From Phoronis australis (Eukaryota > Phoronida > Phoronidae), in NCBI GenBank assembly GCA_002633005.1, contig NMRA01000158.1, forward strand, positions 560,433 to 624,432: DNA of 64,000 bases. The letters are read 5' to 3'. The notes below the pieces were generated by a model, which saw nothing but the letters and a program-made list of their open reading frames with translations, did not search any database and was not told the DNA's origin. Of the stretch, positions 46,691 to 61,100 are shown one piece after another (position 1 is the first letter of the stretch; each line of letters opens with the position of its first letter). A program made the translations under genes and the position numbers.

Positions 46691-47585
46691 GGATAGACAG
46701 TTACAATTTCCACTTTGTCTTTTCAGGAAATGCGGCAGATAGTTTTCTAATTGTGGGGCCAATGTCGCCTTCCTATTTTCAGACAAGTTGACATATTTTG
46801 AGCCAAACCGTATGTGGTGCAGTCGTGGGCTTTTGTTATATTTATGTACCCTTAAAACGAATGCTTGTACTTTAGAACCTACTTTGCATGTGTTCAGGAG
46901 CTGGAGCACTGTTTTGTCATGATCCTGATTAACTGTCTTATTGTTTTAACGTGAGTTTGTTGATGTGGTTAAATTCAACTTGGTCTTAAATATACCATTT
47001 TATTTCGGTTTAATCTTATCTTTGCATCACATTGCTAAAAACATTCTTGCTCTTGGAAGATTGCCTATTTCCTGCTGGTCTATTGTTTAGTTTTCACATT
47101 GCTAAGTAATTTTTGCATGGATTCTGGGTCATTCCTAGGACCAGTATGAAATTACTGCCGGATTATTCTCATCACACATCACAGAATTGGGGGGAAATGC
47201 TCACTCAGGGTTCACTGAATCCATTTTTAAGCTGACTGTGGTTAATATAGCATTTTATGACCAGAAGCAACTCTTCCTCATTGGAAAGTAATTCCCATAG
47301 ATATAGAGACAGCTTGCATGGCTATCACGTCACTTAGTATGCGTGTAGTAGGGCAGCTATTTTGTTGTGTGGAACTGAGTGTTATGGACCGTGCGAGTCT
47401 GTGGGCTAAAAAGCTGAAGATTATCTTGGAAACGTTGGTTCGATTATTTTTGTATTTTTTCCAGTCCTCACTTAAAGTATCCTGCTAAAAATGCTCAGTT
47501 TATTTTTATTATAATTTTTCCTTTTTATCAGTATTTTGGATTTAACATACCAAAGTTCCTTTTCCGCCTATGACCATGCAGGTTT

Positions 47586-47665
47586 GTTTCTCTCCCTCCC
47601 TCCCTCCCTCCCTCCCCTTTCGCTCCCTCCCTGCCACCCTCCCTCCATCCCATCCTCTCTCTGTG
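47586..47665 (+). repeat. CCCT-rich low-complexity tract
   Basis: Repeated CTCCC/TCCC units. The minus-strand open frame over it (GREGG-rich) is an artefact of the repeat. Confidence 0.85.
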
Positions 47666-47944
47666 TCTACTATTAGTTCCAGAATGACTATCACCCATGC
47701 TGGCTTCACTGGCTCACATTGAAATTCAGCTTTGATTAGAAGCAGTAAATATTTTCCAGTTTGGACAGTCTCTAAAATGTGGACTCTGAAATTCAAGCCA
47801 AAAATTAATTTTCTTGCTTCTGAAGTTTGCGACGTTGGTCATTTTGGCATTCATTGTATTTCTAAAATATTGGATGCTACATTTTGTATCACTAACGTCT
47901 ATCATAAAATTGTCGAAAGTGGCTCAATCTCGTATGTAGGGCCC

Positions 47945-48430
47945 TTGAAAAATGGCCAACGTCATATTAGAAATGACTGATCAGATTCATATGAAACTGT
48001 CAAATACGCATGCTTTATGTGTTGTTAGGAATTGTTTTTGAAATTTACCGTTTTTGCAGGAGGGGCTATCGAAAATAGGACTAAATATAGTTTTCGTGAA
48101 AATCCCAAAAAGAGCAATGAAAACGAAATGATAATTTTGGGAAAATCCTAAAATAGTTAGCATTTTTGAGATTTTATCTTGAGCATAAATATCAAATGAA
48201 ATTTGGTCATGTCATTGACACCGTTGTTTTCCTATAGACTGATTCACCTTTCTTTTTTGCTAGTTTTTTTAAATGACACGGTCACGTGGCCCAATTAATA
48301 GCACAATGACGTGAAGACAAAAATCAAATGTTACAGCCTTTTTACTTTCAGAAAATATATACTTTTACCAAGTTAAAATTTATATTTTTGTAGATATAAG
48401 TTTGACTAAATACACTGACAAGTCGACAAG
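47945..48430. repeat. Dispersed repeat, copy 3
   Basis: Same block order as 19640-20100 and 22845-23345: GACTGATCAGATTC, GCTTTATG, AGGAATTGTTTTTG, a GACACGGTCACGTGGCCC block with AATTAATAGCAC. Lies directly upstream of the DIPK2 first coding exon. Confidence 0.6.
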
Positions 48431-48625
48431 GTCCTACCTTCAAAACCCAAGGTTGTTTGTGCTTACCAAAAGGCTCACAAAAGCTCATAAATCTGACATT
48501 ATCGATGTGATACCCACCTGGTCATGGTTTCTTTGATCTGGAAGAACTTTTGTAATTATTGTGTAATTCTCTTGTAGGGAATGGCCATTTTGCAAGCATC
48601 TATTTAGGTGTGATAGCAAAGAAGC

Positions 48626-49182
48626 ATGGTCATCACTAGACAACACCAGCTGATTGTGGCTGTGGGCAGCTTGCTGGTGTTCATTTTGTATTGGTACTCT
48701 GGTTACATTCTATGGTATACACGGCGGAATGGATCAGGCAATGACTCAAAGGTCCCTTTTGATGAAGAAAATCCTTATGTGTTCCAGTCCCGTAAGATTG
48801 CTAAGGAAAAACTCCAGAATATTCCCAGTGAATGGATTGATGCTAAAAAGTGCCCAGCATGTTATGGCATGAGCCTGTGTGATGAGATATCCAGGGAGAA
48901 TATCAAGATTGATATTCCTAGCAAACACACAAACCTGTCTCAAAGAGGAATTTATTTTGGGATGTGGGCGGACTTCCCTGTGGTTATAAAAAGACTTGTT
49001 AAAAATGAGACAGAGTTCAACATGTTCGACAAGTTTATTTGCACCAGTGCAAAACTTGATTTAAGGTGTGATGTGTCAAAGGCCATCCTTCACACTCCAA
49101 TGGTTAAAGAAAAGAAAATCTCATCCTCCTTTGCTAAAGAGGCCTTTGTTGCTATACATACTGATCACCAAAGGATCTTCAG
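48626..49182 (+). CDS. DIPK2-like exon 1
   Basis: Residues 1-185 plus two bases. Holds the membrane anchor, the CPACYGMSLC motif and the kinase N-lobe. An acceptor-like CTTGTAG at 48571-48577 suggests that an upstream 5' untranslated exon splices in at 48578. Donor GTGAGT. Confidence 0.9.
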
Positions 49183-52100
49183 GTGAGTGTGAATACAGGT
49201 TACTGTGATTTGTGCTTTGCTTACCTAGTCAACCAGAACTTGGTGTTAAAACAAATTAGGGCCTGTTCACTATTATTGCCATTTTCACAAGCGTTACAAA
49301 CTGTACGCTTTTGGGTGCAAGGGGTTGGTTCTAGTGCTGCCTGCTTATGTTTCTCCCATCGTAAGAGGAGTGATGTCAAATAACATAGGTCAACGTTTTA
49401 ATTGTTTTTACTCATTGTGAAAATAGATGAAACAACCAGTAGCAGAAAAACTAAATACACAAAACAGCTTATTACTTGGCGGAATTCTTCGAATTCCGAC
49501 AAGTATGATGTTCTGTCGTCAAGTTTTTTTTGTTCGCACTCTACAGGTCGCAATTTTCGTCCGATTTTCACGAAATTTGCGCACGCCGTGTAGATCGGGA
49601 AGTACTGGAACGCTATTGTTTTTGGTCATGATCGGATACAAAATGGCGGACGTGGGGGCCATTTTGTATCCGATTTCCCATTCAAATGCTCATAGAGGCC
49701 GCATTTTTTGACGTACAGAGCTGAAACTTGGTACGGTTATTATAGAACACGTGCTACAGCTGTTGTTACGAAAGACCTAGTTCTTTACGATATTCCTCCT
49801 TTGCCAATGTTCCCCAAAACTGCGATGTCAGTCTATTCCAATATTTCCTGGCTCGCATTAATGCTCCCTAAGCCCATGCCCGTAGCTAGATGTGTGCATC
49901 TCCTACCCACTATCGCCAATTTTCAGTCAGTCTACGTCGTAGATATTTCAGACTCGAATGGTAAGAATTTTTGTTCAGGCTGAAACTGGCTAATGTATAA
50001 ACAAAATTATTCTGGATGGCTAAAATGGGGATGTGGAAACGATAACTCACACAGTCACGCTTATGTGGGGGCTGACGCAAGTATTAGTAAAGAACAGCCA
50101 GCGACATTAGTTAAATCTGCTAATGCCAGTTTGACTGAGATGCAATAAGCGAAAAACAAAATTTGACTAGCAGTTTTTTATTACCTCAAGATGATACACA
50201 AACATACATTATTGCCAACCTATGAATTCAGAAATCAATAGGCAGCAACGAAATTGGTAACTCAGTAAGGCACTTGTACTGTCTCTTCGGTCGCCACACG
50301 TCCTCTTTAACCCGGCAGTTACATTCATCAAAATATTGAGAATTTGACATCTTTCTGTGAGTTGTGAGATTTGTTCAAAATACAAGAGTTTCCCACCTTT
50401 ATAGAATTTGGAGGGTTGGCAAAACCATTGTCTCATTTCTCTGGCCTGATTTTTTCGAATATATGTTTTATCTAGTGCACTGCAGACGGAAACTCAGCAC
50501 GGCAGACAAAGTCGCTGAAAGCGGAGGTTTTGACGTCGGCGGCATTCTTAAACTTTGCAAACATGGGAAGATAATAAAGTTACAAAAACGTTCAAGTATT
50601 ATATTTTGAAGTGAGTCCATGACCCAAGATAATAACTCGTTACTTGCATAATTGTAATTCACATTGCTAAACCACCGTCTGGGAGGTCTGGCGTCATTGC
50701 GCTCATTGTGATCATTGATCTTTTTTCTAAAAGTCGGGGAATCGCGCGTTTCTTTAGCACTCGGCGCTAAATCTTCATTCTTTAAAAGTCGGGGATGGAC
50801 GCTTAACCGAGAGGTGGGTGCTTAACTGGAAATCTTCAAAAATCACAGGGGGGGCGCTTAACCGAGCAGTGGGCGGTTAAATCGAAAATCCACCCAAAGT
50901 AGGGGGTGGGCGGTTAACTGAGCATGGGCATTAACCCGAACGTTTACGGTAATTCCAACTGACAGTTTGCTAAGTACTTGACATCAGACTTGGGAAGTTG
51001 ACTTGTCACCTTGGTCTCCAGTACTTCCAATTACTGTCAGCTCCTCCATGAACCAGAAACCATTCCTACTCTGAGTAAGGAAGCAGCTGAGGCCAATTTA
51101 TGGCTGATCAAAAGTTATTTTTTGATGCTTGGGGGTTTATAGTCGTTTTAAGTTAGTTGGTACCTATTTTTGTAATATTTTATAGATTTCTCAGGCCGTC
51201 AGATTTAGTGTTTGTGTCATATTCAGATAGTGTAGTTAAGTGACCAATACAGTGGCTGTAGTTATTAGAGACAAAGTGCAGTACACTGTACCGATCCTTC
51301 TTCACTTCATTTGTGCTTGCCATATGTCAAAAGTGCCTTGAGCTAAAGCGCACTCAATCAAATTTAACAATATGAAAAGATGACTTGTAGATGACCAGCT
51401 TAATGGATACAGAAAGCCCACAAGTCACCTCTGAACACAGCTGGTTAGCTGAGACTCTCCAGCTGGGAAACACTTCAATGAATAACTTATCAATACTAAT
51501 GCCTGGCTGTTGTATGTTTGAATCTCACTTAATAGTTGTGGTATCCTGGTCATGTCTAAACTACAGTACCAACCTGTCCTAGAGCAACCTGTGTGCATGT
51601 AACTAACTGTATGTATTGATAAGGTGGGGAAAGTTGGCACACATGTACCAAGTTGTCCTGCATAAATGGTGTCCATGCTTCTGTTAAACCTAGTGACAGC
51701 TTGTAAGTTGTCACATGTGTGGGTTTTCTCAACATAAGTAGTGTCCATGCACTTATATTAAACCTAGTGACAACTTGTTCCAGGTGCGAGTTGTTCTAGA
51801 CTGTGGACTGCATGTCTGATGACCGGGCATTGTGTGACTTTTTGACAATACCAATTGTCTGATATTTGAGAGAATTGTCTTACATTTAGTTTGAAAGGTG
51901 AACCAATCTACAATTGATGATGTCACCTGTACAAAGAATGATGCAGCTCACAACACACAAACGAGTGTGAGCTAAAGGCAACGTACTGTCATCTGCATAG
52001 TTACAGTTGGCAGATAATAATATTCAAGATAATCTTGAATCTCAAAAAATGAAGTCTCATTTTTAAAAAAGTAGTCTTTATTTTTATTTTTTGCACAACT

Positions 52101-55100
52101 TATGAACGTTCTCGTATATCCCTATTATCATTAGTGTCTTCTTCAAACATGAAACATATTTAAAAAATAATTGCAATGTCTTAGAGAATATTGCACGTTT
52201 CTTAGTATCTTTAAGACTCTTTTCAATTTGAAAAGCCCTTTCTGAGATTGAGGATGTTTCCAGCTCATAACCGTTGGCTCTGCTTGTTGTACAACATTCT
52301 AAATGTCTTATTTCAGACCATCATTATGTATGACAGACAAACTTGTAGCTGAATTCAAGGAAGCATTTTTTTCCAAAGTTCCCTTCCACATGACGGAAGA
52401 TGAACCAATCTTATCCATGATGTATACTAATTTAGTGTTGAACCCAGAGGGACTCATGCTTTCCGTAAGTACACATAAACTGGTTTTAAAAGAATAAATT
52501 GAACTTTGTCATATTTATGGCAAAAAGCCACAGATGGAAAATACTGGTTCACTGTTCAGGCTAAATTGGGCATTTAGTTGAGTATGGGTGCTTAAAAACA
52601 AGTTTTTGGAATAGTTGGGGTTGGGGGTGGCCACTTACCTTGATGGTCGGGGAGTTTCATTGATGTCAGATTTCACATGAAATGTCAAATTAAAAATCAG
52701 CTGATTGTTGACAATACAGTAAGAAGGTTAGTGCCTAGAATGAAGTAATCACATGACATAGCTTGTCACATGCTGTATCTTTTCATTTTCCAATACAAAC
52801 ATTACTCGTCTGCTGCTTACACGAACGCTTTCGCCAGTTTTTATACATGAGTACAACTAAATTAGAATGCAGATGAGCCAATAGAACCACTTCCTATCTC
52901 CTTCAGTAAAGAGCAGGAGAGTACGCGTATTTTCCCGCTCGAATTAGGCAAGGTTTCACTAAAACTGACATCAGGATAAGGAACTTGTCTTCTTTTTGTT
53001 AGTTAAAATTCTCAGGAAACACAGGTGCTTTTAGAGATTTCTCAGGCGTTCAAGTTAGGGTGGGTTGTTAGCCAAGTATGAGCGCTTGAAAGTGAAAATT
53101 TTGAAATTTTCGGGTGGGTAGTAAGCCTCCCATTGGCCTTAACCCAGACGAGTGTGGTAATACTAAATCATTGGGAAGTTATCCAGAAATTTTTGCATCA
53201 AAATTTCATTGATTTTCAGTGAGAAGTAAAGTTGTCAACTTTGAAAACTGCTGCTGGGTATATGAAATCATAAACCCCAGACAAAATATTTGTTAGGTGA
53301 CTACGGGAAGATTATTGTGTCGCTGAGAGTAATGAAATTGCTGATGTCTCCCGATTTGTTCAATTGAAATGGACGGCAAATTATTTTCATTGGTATTAAT
53401 ATAATACAGTTTGTCCATTTTATGTTTTCTCATGCTCAGCTGTTAAAGCTACTATGTACTTACATTGAAGCAACTCTGATGAGCTTGAATAACAATAAGT
53501 TATTGCTTGAGATGGGGGTCAATACATTAACTTAAAGGAACATTCTTGTGGAGAAAAGTTATTTTACAGAAACTCACTAATTCTGCAGTAGCAGGCGATC
53601 TAATGCTCTACCGCTGAACCCAAGTGTTTAACATCAGAGTTCGGTATTTTAAGTGTTTAAATGGTAAAGATACCGGCCTTGATTTCAGTGAATGTCTGGT
53701 AATGGTTGGATATAACATGCGCGTATTTTGAGAACCAGTTTTCTGCACTGAATAATGGGCATCAAACTGGTTCTCAAAATACAAGCACGTTATATTCGAC
53801 TATTGCCAAATGTCTGGCAGACAACAGCAAGGATTGACACTTTGCCACAAAATCATATACCGGGTACACAATGGATTTTGTTATTTTATAGTTCTGATCA
53901 AAGCTAATGGCTTCAAGAAGTCTATTCTATTTAATAATTATCCCAAAATTGTGTTTTTCAAGTCGCAAAAGTGACAATATCTCAGTCTTTAAGAAGCTGA
54001 TTGTTTCCCCAAGCCCAGAAATCACTTCATAGCAGCTTTGACAATTTGTGTTGTAGTTCTTGACCAACGACAATTCGTTTCATGATATGGTCTTTCCTAA
54101 ACTGCTGGGTGCCTGTGGCCGTGTCGTTGTCGTGGAAGATGCAGGCCTTCCTCTGGAAACCTGTCTCACCGAACCATTTTACAAACGAGCAAGTGTGGCC
54201 TTGGAACTGATATCGTTAGTTGAACATTTCACGGTAACTATTCATTTACGTTTTTATGCACTCATATCAACATGTGAGTGCATATTGCCATCATACTGTC
54301 CGGTGTCTACCTCTCTGTAGTCCCATCTTCACATGGCCTATCCTAAAACAACTTGCACTAAATGCAACTTATCCCACTTTTAAGTGTAGCGTCCACACAC
54401 ACACACACACACACACACACANACACACACACACACACAAACACACACGTCCGATAACTAGGGTAAGCCAAAGGTTTCGCTCTGCGCATGACAATAAACA
54501 GCTGATACGAATACATGTGCAAAGACCGGTCAGTATTTAACCACAGATGATAATTGCTTTTACCTTGACCCAGGTTTGCAGCCACTCAGGAATTAGAAGT
54601 GGCGCAAGTTTCCTGTAGAACAAGTTATCCTCCCCCGATAAGGTGAAGTAACTTAGTGACAACTCGTTCCAGGAGTAACTTGTTCTAGGGAAAGTCTATG
54701 TCAGAATGGCACTTGAGAGTCATATGCTAAAAGGAGTGTTTCACCAATACTGTGGTATGAATAGGATGGAGTAAGTAACTTAATTACTGTAAAACGAATC
54801 ATGTTAGCAATCTGTAGGCCACATTTCGTTCAGTTTACACATGGGCTGTTGGCAATGCTTGGTACACCGGGCAAATACAAGGTCAGTATATTCAGCTTTT
54901 TTGGTACTTCCGCGCTATCAGAAAAATATATTCAATTTTATGCGAATTAAGTGCAGAACTGCTGTCAGTAGAATTCCATGGTTAGCGTAATTCTTTCAGA
55001 TGTAAGGTCTGCTGGGCCCCATGTATCAGTGCTGTTTGTGATACAGGCGGTGGGTGCATTTCAATTCTCTGCCTCGCATGTACTAAATGTTTTCACCAAG

Positions 55101-58100
55101 TATGTCACTCTGTTTTAAAATTTGTGTTTTGTTAGTCCACATGCTAATGGACTCATTGCTTGTCCAGTCGACTCATAATTTACATAAAACTAGCAATATT
55201 TATTGGTTTTGGTTGAAATCGGACACAAGATGACGTTGTGGTGGTCATTTTTTCATTTTATTTCTTTACCGATTAACATCATCCTTTGACAGATCTGTGT
55301 GAATTGCGGTTTATGAATAGATCTCATCAACAGCTACCTGGATTGTTTTTGTTTTATCATAATTTCTCATAACTTATTACCATTTTCGAACTATTTTGAT
55401 GACTGGTCTTAGTTGACTATTCATTTTTCACTGTCTTGTCAGTAGAAATTAACTGTTATGTACCTGACAAAAACAAATTTCTCTTGGGTTCATTGTTATC
55501 ATGTGCATCACGTTGCCATTATTTACTACGAATGTAGTGTACAGGTCATTGAGCATTTTGCCTCGCTGTATGCGGGTATACAAAATTTTAACTATAAACT
55601 TAGCTATAGTTCATTTGAGGCTGTTAGCTCAGCTCCTCGCTTTAGGTATACGGTGGCCCTTAAGCAGTGTTGTATTTATTACCAGTTGATTGTGTATTTC
55701 ATTGAACTGGTGATACTCATTGTGTGAGGTTCCTTATTGATTGATTGATTAATTTATTGGTTGATTGACTGATTACTACATGTCGTATAAAGACAATAAA
55801 CATACCCTGAAAGAGTTGAGTACACTATTTTGTGTGAACTGTTGTGTTGTACATTGCTACTTCATTTCTCACTGCAATTAGACAAAATAGACTTCCTAAG
55901 GTAGCAAAAACAAATACGGCATTTTTAATAATTAGAAAATGACACCCTGCAACCTATTCTGTCTCTTTCTAGACTTCTGATGTCAACTGGTTCATATTCT
56001 ACAGTGATTTCAAACACAGTGATTTTGCTCTCAGCAATTTGGGAAGTGTTCGTCTAGTTGATGCTGAGGATGTGATGATTATTGACAAGGAGGAGTCAAA
56101 GAAAGGTAAGCTATCACTACACTCCTCCACGAGACAGCCTTACAAATTTAGGACTATTCTGTTACTGTATTGATGAATTGCCTTTTTGCGACGTAGCGGT
56201 GACATGATAAAGTACGTCTTGTTTCTGGATAGCTATAGAGTAATTGGTGAACAGCATTACGCCGTCTTGTATGAGGGCTTATTGCAATAAGAGTTCACCA
56301 TTTATTTAATTTCTGTGTGGCCACCATGCTGTCAAATTGTCCCTGTTGTGCGGTTGGACAGTCAAAAGTCTCAAAATGCACCCACAAACGCGCGTTCACA
56401 CATACATGTATGTGCACATGTGCTTCCAGCATCCTCTGCTGTGTCTCCAGACCACTAGATGGATGTTCATGAAATTTTCCAGACGTTTTTCATGGGTGGG
56501 ACAACGCTGGTGAATTTCCAGATGGATCCTTCTACCGCTGTGCCCCCTTGTGGCAATTTTAGATTTTTGCATTTGCCTCTGTATCATCAGAGTTCCTTGA
56601 CGACAGTACGTTTTAAGGAGATGGTGACTCTTTTTAATTTTGGATGCATGATACTTATTCTGTACCATTATTTTGGAGCCACAATACTTATGTATTGCTG
56701 TCATTTTACCAGGTACCTGCATCTCTTAAACCCCTTGCAGGATCTGAATGAGATTTGGCAAATGTGTTGATTGAAAAATGTTGTTAAGGGGCAGTCATAA
56801 CTTAGTTTTGTCGTGCTCACTGAACAAGGTTTATTTTCAAATTATCTGTTTGTGCAAGGTTATGACGCTAACTTCTTTACCAACATAAGGAATGCTATTT
56901 CACACTCAGTTGACTGCATGTTATGTATGTGATGGTAGGATGTTTTTCTGGTTGATAGTGATGCGATTACTGTCAGAAAGGCTTAAAATTGAATCAAATT
57001 CCACAGAAATATTTCAAGGTGTGCTATAAGTTAGGTATGCAAGAAATGATCTGCTGACTATTTATTGTAAACAAAGTGTCGAGAAGTCCCATACCGGAAA
57101 GCTACTCCAGAACATCGTATTAGCTAACCGTCCAGTAATGGTTTCGACATCGCCCACTAGGGGTGACACGACTGTTTACGTCATCATTTTGGTTGTTGGT
57201 GACATCACCGGAATTCCACGAATAGTTGCCAGTGCCTTTAAAAATGGCAGCATGCCTAGGTGTCGGTGCGAAGTTTGTGTCATGTGAAATGCTGCATGGA
57301 GCTATAAACGCGTACGAGAGGAGTTCTTTTTAAATTTCATGAGATTCCAGGACCATTGAAGGGGCACAGAAACGATTGGAAAAGACTGAGTTACACCGAA
57401 GAGCTCTGTTATTACAGATTTAGACTGCCTTGGCTGTCATGTTGGACTTGCTGTTGGAATTCAATTGTCCATAACAATGGGGACTGAATTTAGACATAAT
57501 TTAAGCCATCCAGTTAATTTGCAGGCTTACATACATTAAGAAATATATTGCTTTAATGTTTTGTCAGCAGTGATTCCAGACTTTGCTTCTGGCGTTAGTT
57601 GAAGTCGGAGTAAATCACCTTGCTTTCATACATCTAGTCAGTAACTGACAGCTCATGGCCAACTATGTTCAGCAGTAACCCACTTTTCCCTTCCTATGAG
57701 CAGGTTGGGCTTGCACATGCACGAGATCTCTTGTGTGACCACTATTTTTATTTCACGGACGCATGTATGAAATCACGCTGGCACAGACAATCTTAACTTA
57801 CCCACAGATCAATACCACATTATTCTGTGCCAATGACCCTGCTCTCCGACAAACTTGTCAATCAAGCGCATGGGCTGCTGTATGTCAGGGAGCAGCGAAC
57901 GAACGACGTGGGACAGGGAATAATGTGCTGGAGTACTGCTTGGTCATTCGCTGTTCTGTAAATAATGCATTTGCCCTAAATTTGAGATGGACAGTTGGAA
58001 CGGGTGTTGTTGCTTACTGATGTAAGATGGTGCAGGTGTTCCAAGTTCATCTCATAACAAATGACCCTGTAAAGTCGGCCATGTCCTCTGTATAAGATTG

Positions 58101-61100
58101 TAAATTATGATTGTTAATTATGTAGCATGTATATTAAAAAAGTTACATATTCAACTTAATTCTCTTTCGTTGAAAACTTGCTGTACTTTAATGACCAATA
58201 ACCAACAAAACTTGAATCATCCATCATCCCATGGTATCCTTTCCATTTGTCTTTATTACACAGTATTCTTTCCATTTGTCTTTATTACACAGTATCCTTT
58301 CCATTTGTCTTTATTACACAGTATCCTTTCCATTTGTCTTTATTACACAGTATCAAAACTATCAAACCACATTGTTGTTATTAAGAAGATTGTTTGAGCG
58401 ACGTATGAAAGTACTGAGGTAAATCTGTCGCTAAATTTATAAAGGTGGCACAAGATATGTACTTAAATGTATAATGGTAAAAAACATCGTAGAGATCATA
58501 GTGCTCCAGTCTTAATACATATCATTTCCATGTATTCCCGCCTTGTTGTGATGGCGCTTCTCACTAGGATACAAATGTAACAAAACAAGTTAAAGTTTGC
58601 TTGATCACATGTATTAGGACTCAATGATAACAGATTATCCGCTTGGAATGTATGAATACCATTATAAGCTAAGTCTGGTAGGTTTACCAGATGTGTAGTT
58701 AGTACCAGATGCCTAGTTAAAACCATATAGGCTGTGCTTGGACGCTGTAGTCGCTGAAAAATGTAGCGCATCCTAGATGTCCGCTACCAGATTCCTACCC
58801 ATGCACTGTGTCGGACAACTAGCAATGGAAGTTAAAATTCCCTGGTACCAGACGGCTAGGCAAAATCGTACCCTGTGCTAGACGTCCAGTACCGGATGCC
58901 TAGCCACTAGTGTCAGATGTTCTACCCATCCGGCATCGGACAATAGCAACGTAAGGTAGAAGTCCGGTACCGGACAGCTAGTCAAGATTGGTAGCCTGTG
59001 CTGGACATCCAGTGCTTGATGCCTAGCCATGAGCGTCTGATATACTGTCCGTCCTGTAGGGGACGGTTTGTAAAATCCTTGGTGAGGTACCTTTGTGAGA
59101 CTGTTGGTCTTTTCAGTTGCATTTCCTGAATCTAAGGAGGTCTGCAATACAGAATGCTTCAGAAAGATCTTTGAGAACATCCACAAGCCAGCGAGTGCTA
59201 CTCAGAACTATAAGTCCTGCGCAACAATATCAGAGCACGACGATGTGATGATGGCTCTACTTTGTAACAATGTTTTGTCCGATGCAGAGGATCACAAGAA
59301 GTCTGTATTTGGGAAACCTCACAATGGTCCCAGACCAGGTTAGTGCCATTGATGTCTGTCTTCACTACTGTTCCCTCCCTGGTTATCGCCCAGGGCACTT
59401 AAGTTAAGAAACTCATGAATAAAGAGGTGGGTGTTGAGCCAACAATGGGTGTTTAAAGGTGAATTTTTGTGAAACATTTTCTCAGTCACGCTCCTGTACA
59501 ATATAAACGAGCAGTAAAACTGAAGTGGAATGATTACGAAGTATTTGTTGGATATTATCTGTTTCACCAGTCACACTCATTCTGCGAACAGAGGTACTGT
59601 AGGGCCCCATTGGCTGTTGGCAATTTTTTTAAAGTAAATTTTTCAATTTCGAATGTTCAAAAATTTGTTTTTAGTACACTGAAACATGGCAGGCATTTGA
59701 CAAATCTCTGGTGGTTACAAGGTGAAAATTAGGACGCTTCGCGGGAGGCATTAAGCGAAGCATAATTAGGCGTTAACCGGGTCAAGTACGGTAGTTTCAG
59801 TGGTGATTCTTCTGTTTGGCACACAATATGACAGATAAATGGAATTTCATTCTGTCCGTTTCTCATGAAAGATAACTGGTATGAAATTTTTACTTAATTT
59901 GAGAATGATTGTTTTCTATTAATGTGCACTAAGTCTGATATAAGTAACAGTATAAGTAAAAAATCTGCAGATTTGGCAAGAGCAACTGCCTTAGCATTCA
60001 TTTGGGACAAAATGATGAATCGTTTTAGCTAAATAACCATTTCATCTCTCAGGTGAGGTACTATCCTGAATCATTTTAGCTAAATAACCACTTCATCTCT
60101 CAGGTGAGGTACTATCCTGAATCATTTTAGCTAAATAACCATTTCATCTCTCAGGTGAGGTACTATCCTGAATCATTTTAGCTAAATAACCATTTCATCT
60201 CTCAGGTGAGGTACTAACTGTGCCTTCCCATTCTTTGGAGCACCCATTCAAAAGTGGTCTCTGAAAGTAGCCACTTCATAGAATATTTCTCAAGTCCAAT
60301 AATTGGATCTCAGAGGTCATCAAAAAGCATGCTATTTCGGGCACTTTAAAAAAACAAATGAATAAGGATATTTTTAAGAAGTGTATCAGTTACACCATGT
60401 GAAAATAATCGATATGTTGAAACCATGTACAGGTCAACAGTACCACTAGCACTGAGGGACAGAGACATCTAGTGTTACGTAGCTGATGGTTGAAATAAAA
60501 TTTACAATTTTTACCTTTCTGAACAGCCGTGCACAGGTCATTTTCTGAGCATCTGCCCACGGGCCTATTTTCGGAAATTCCTGGTATATGCCTGCTCTAC
60601 TTTTCAGTGCCGATGTTTCTTTATTATTCGTAATTTAACCAGCTTTGCTTTCTTCAGTAAGGGGATTCGGGTGGAACATGTACTTTTACCGCTCACTGGG
60701 TGCATCATATTCGAGTTTGTTAGACGTTGATATTTTGGTAACTGATGAATATTTTATGAACAAAATGCTGTAAGTAGTACTTGAAATTTCTATTACCTGG
60801 TTTAAAATATGGATTGCATTGCTTGTTAAAGCCCATGCTACCGACTTCTTGCCCTCAAATGTAAAAGTTTTCTTCACTTGAAGCCGGAAGATCCTTAGGT
60901 TGTGTGCCATCATATATGCTTCCTCATGCATGCTGGCAGTAAGTCACATAGGTGTAGAGCAAGTTGCAGCTGTTCCCCCAGGTCTTTATGAACACACCGA
61001 AAGTACGGGTAAGTTAGTTTCAGTCACCAAGAGACTGACAAAAAGTCCAGTAACATTTGTCTTCTTTTCTGTCGATATATTGTGTATATTAAGCCGTCAG

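Larger units (their letters stand above)
56781..59116 (+). other. Remainder of DIPK2-like intron 4
   Basis: Contains the 29-bp repeat (58235-58350) and the roughly 128-bp repeat (58690-59045). The open frame 57763-58020 has no features. A CTCF-like CCCACTAGGGGTGAC lies at about 57153. Confidence 0.5.

Noticed and set aside
49427..49983. Overlapping open frames in DIPK2-like intron 1, considered as an alternative exon or a transposon gene
   Set aside because: No acceptor/donor pair of correct phase, and the sequence matches the non-coding arms at 7060-7390.
58231..58422. Repetitive open frame with FPFVFITQY-like units
   Set aside because: It is a translation of the 29-bp repeat, open in more than one frame, and lies in an intron.
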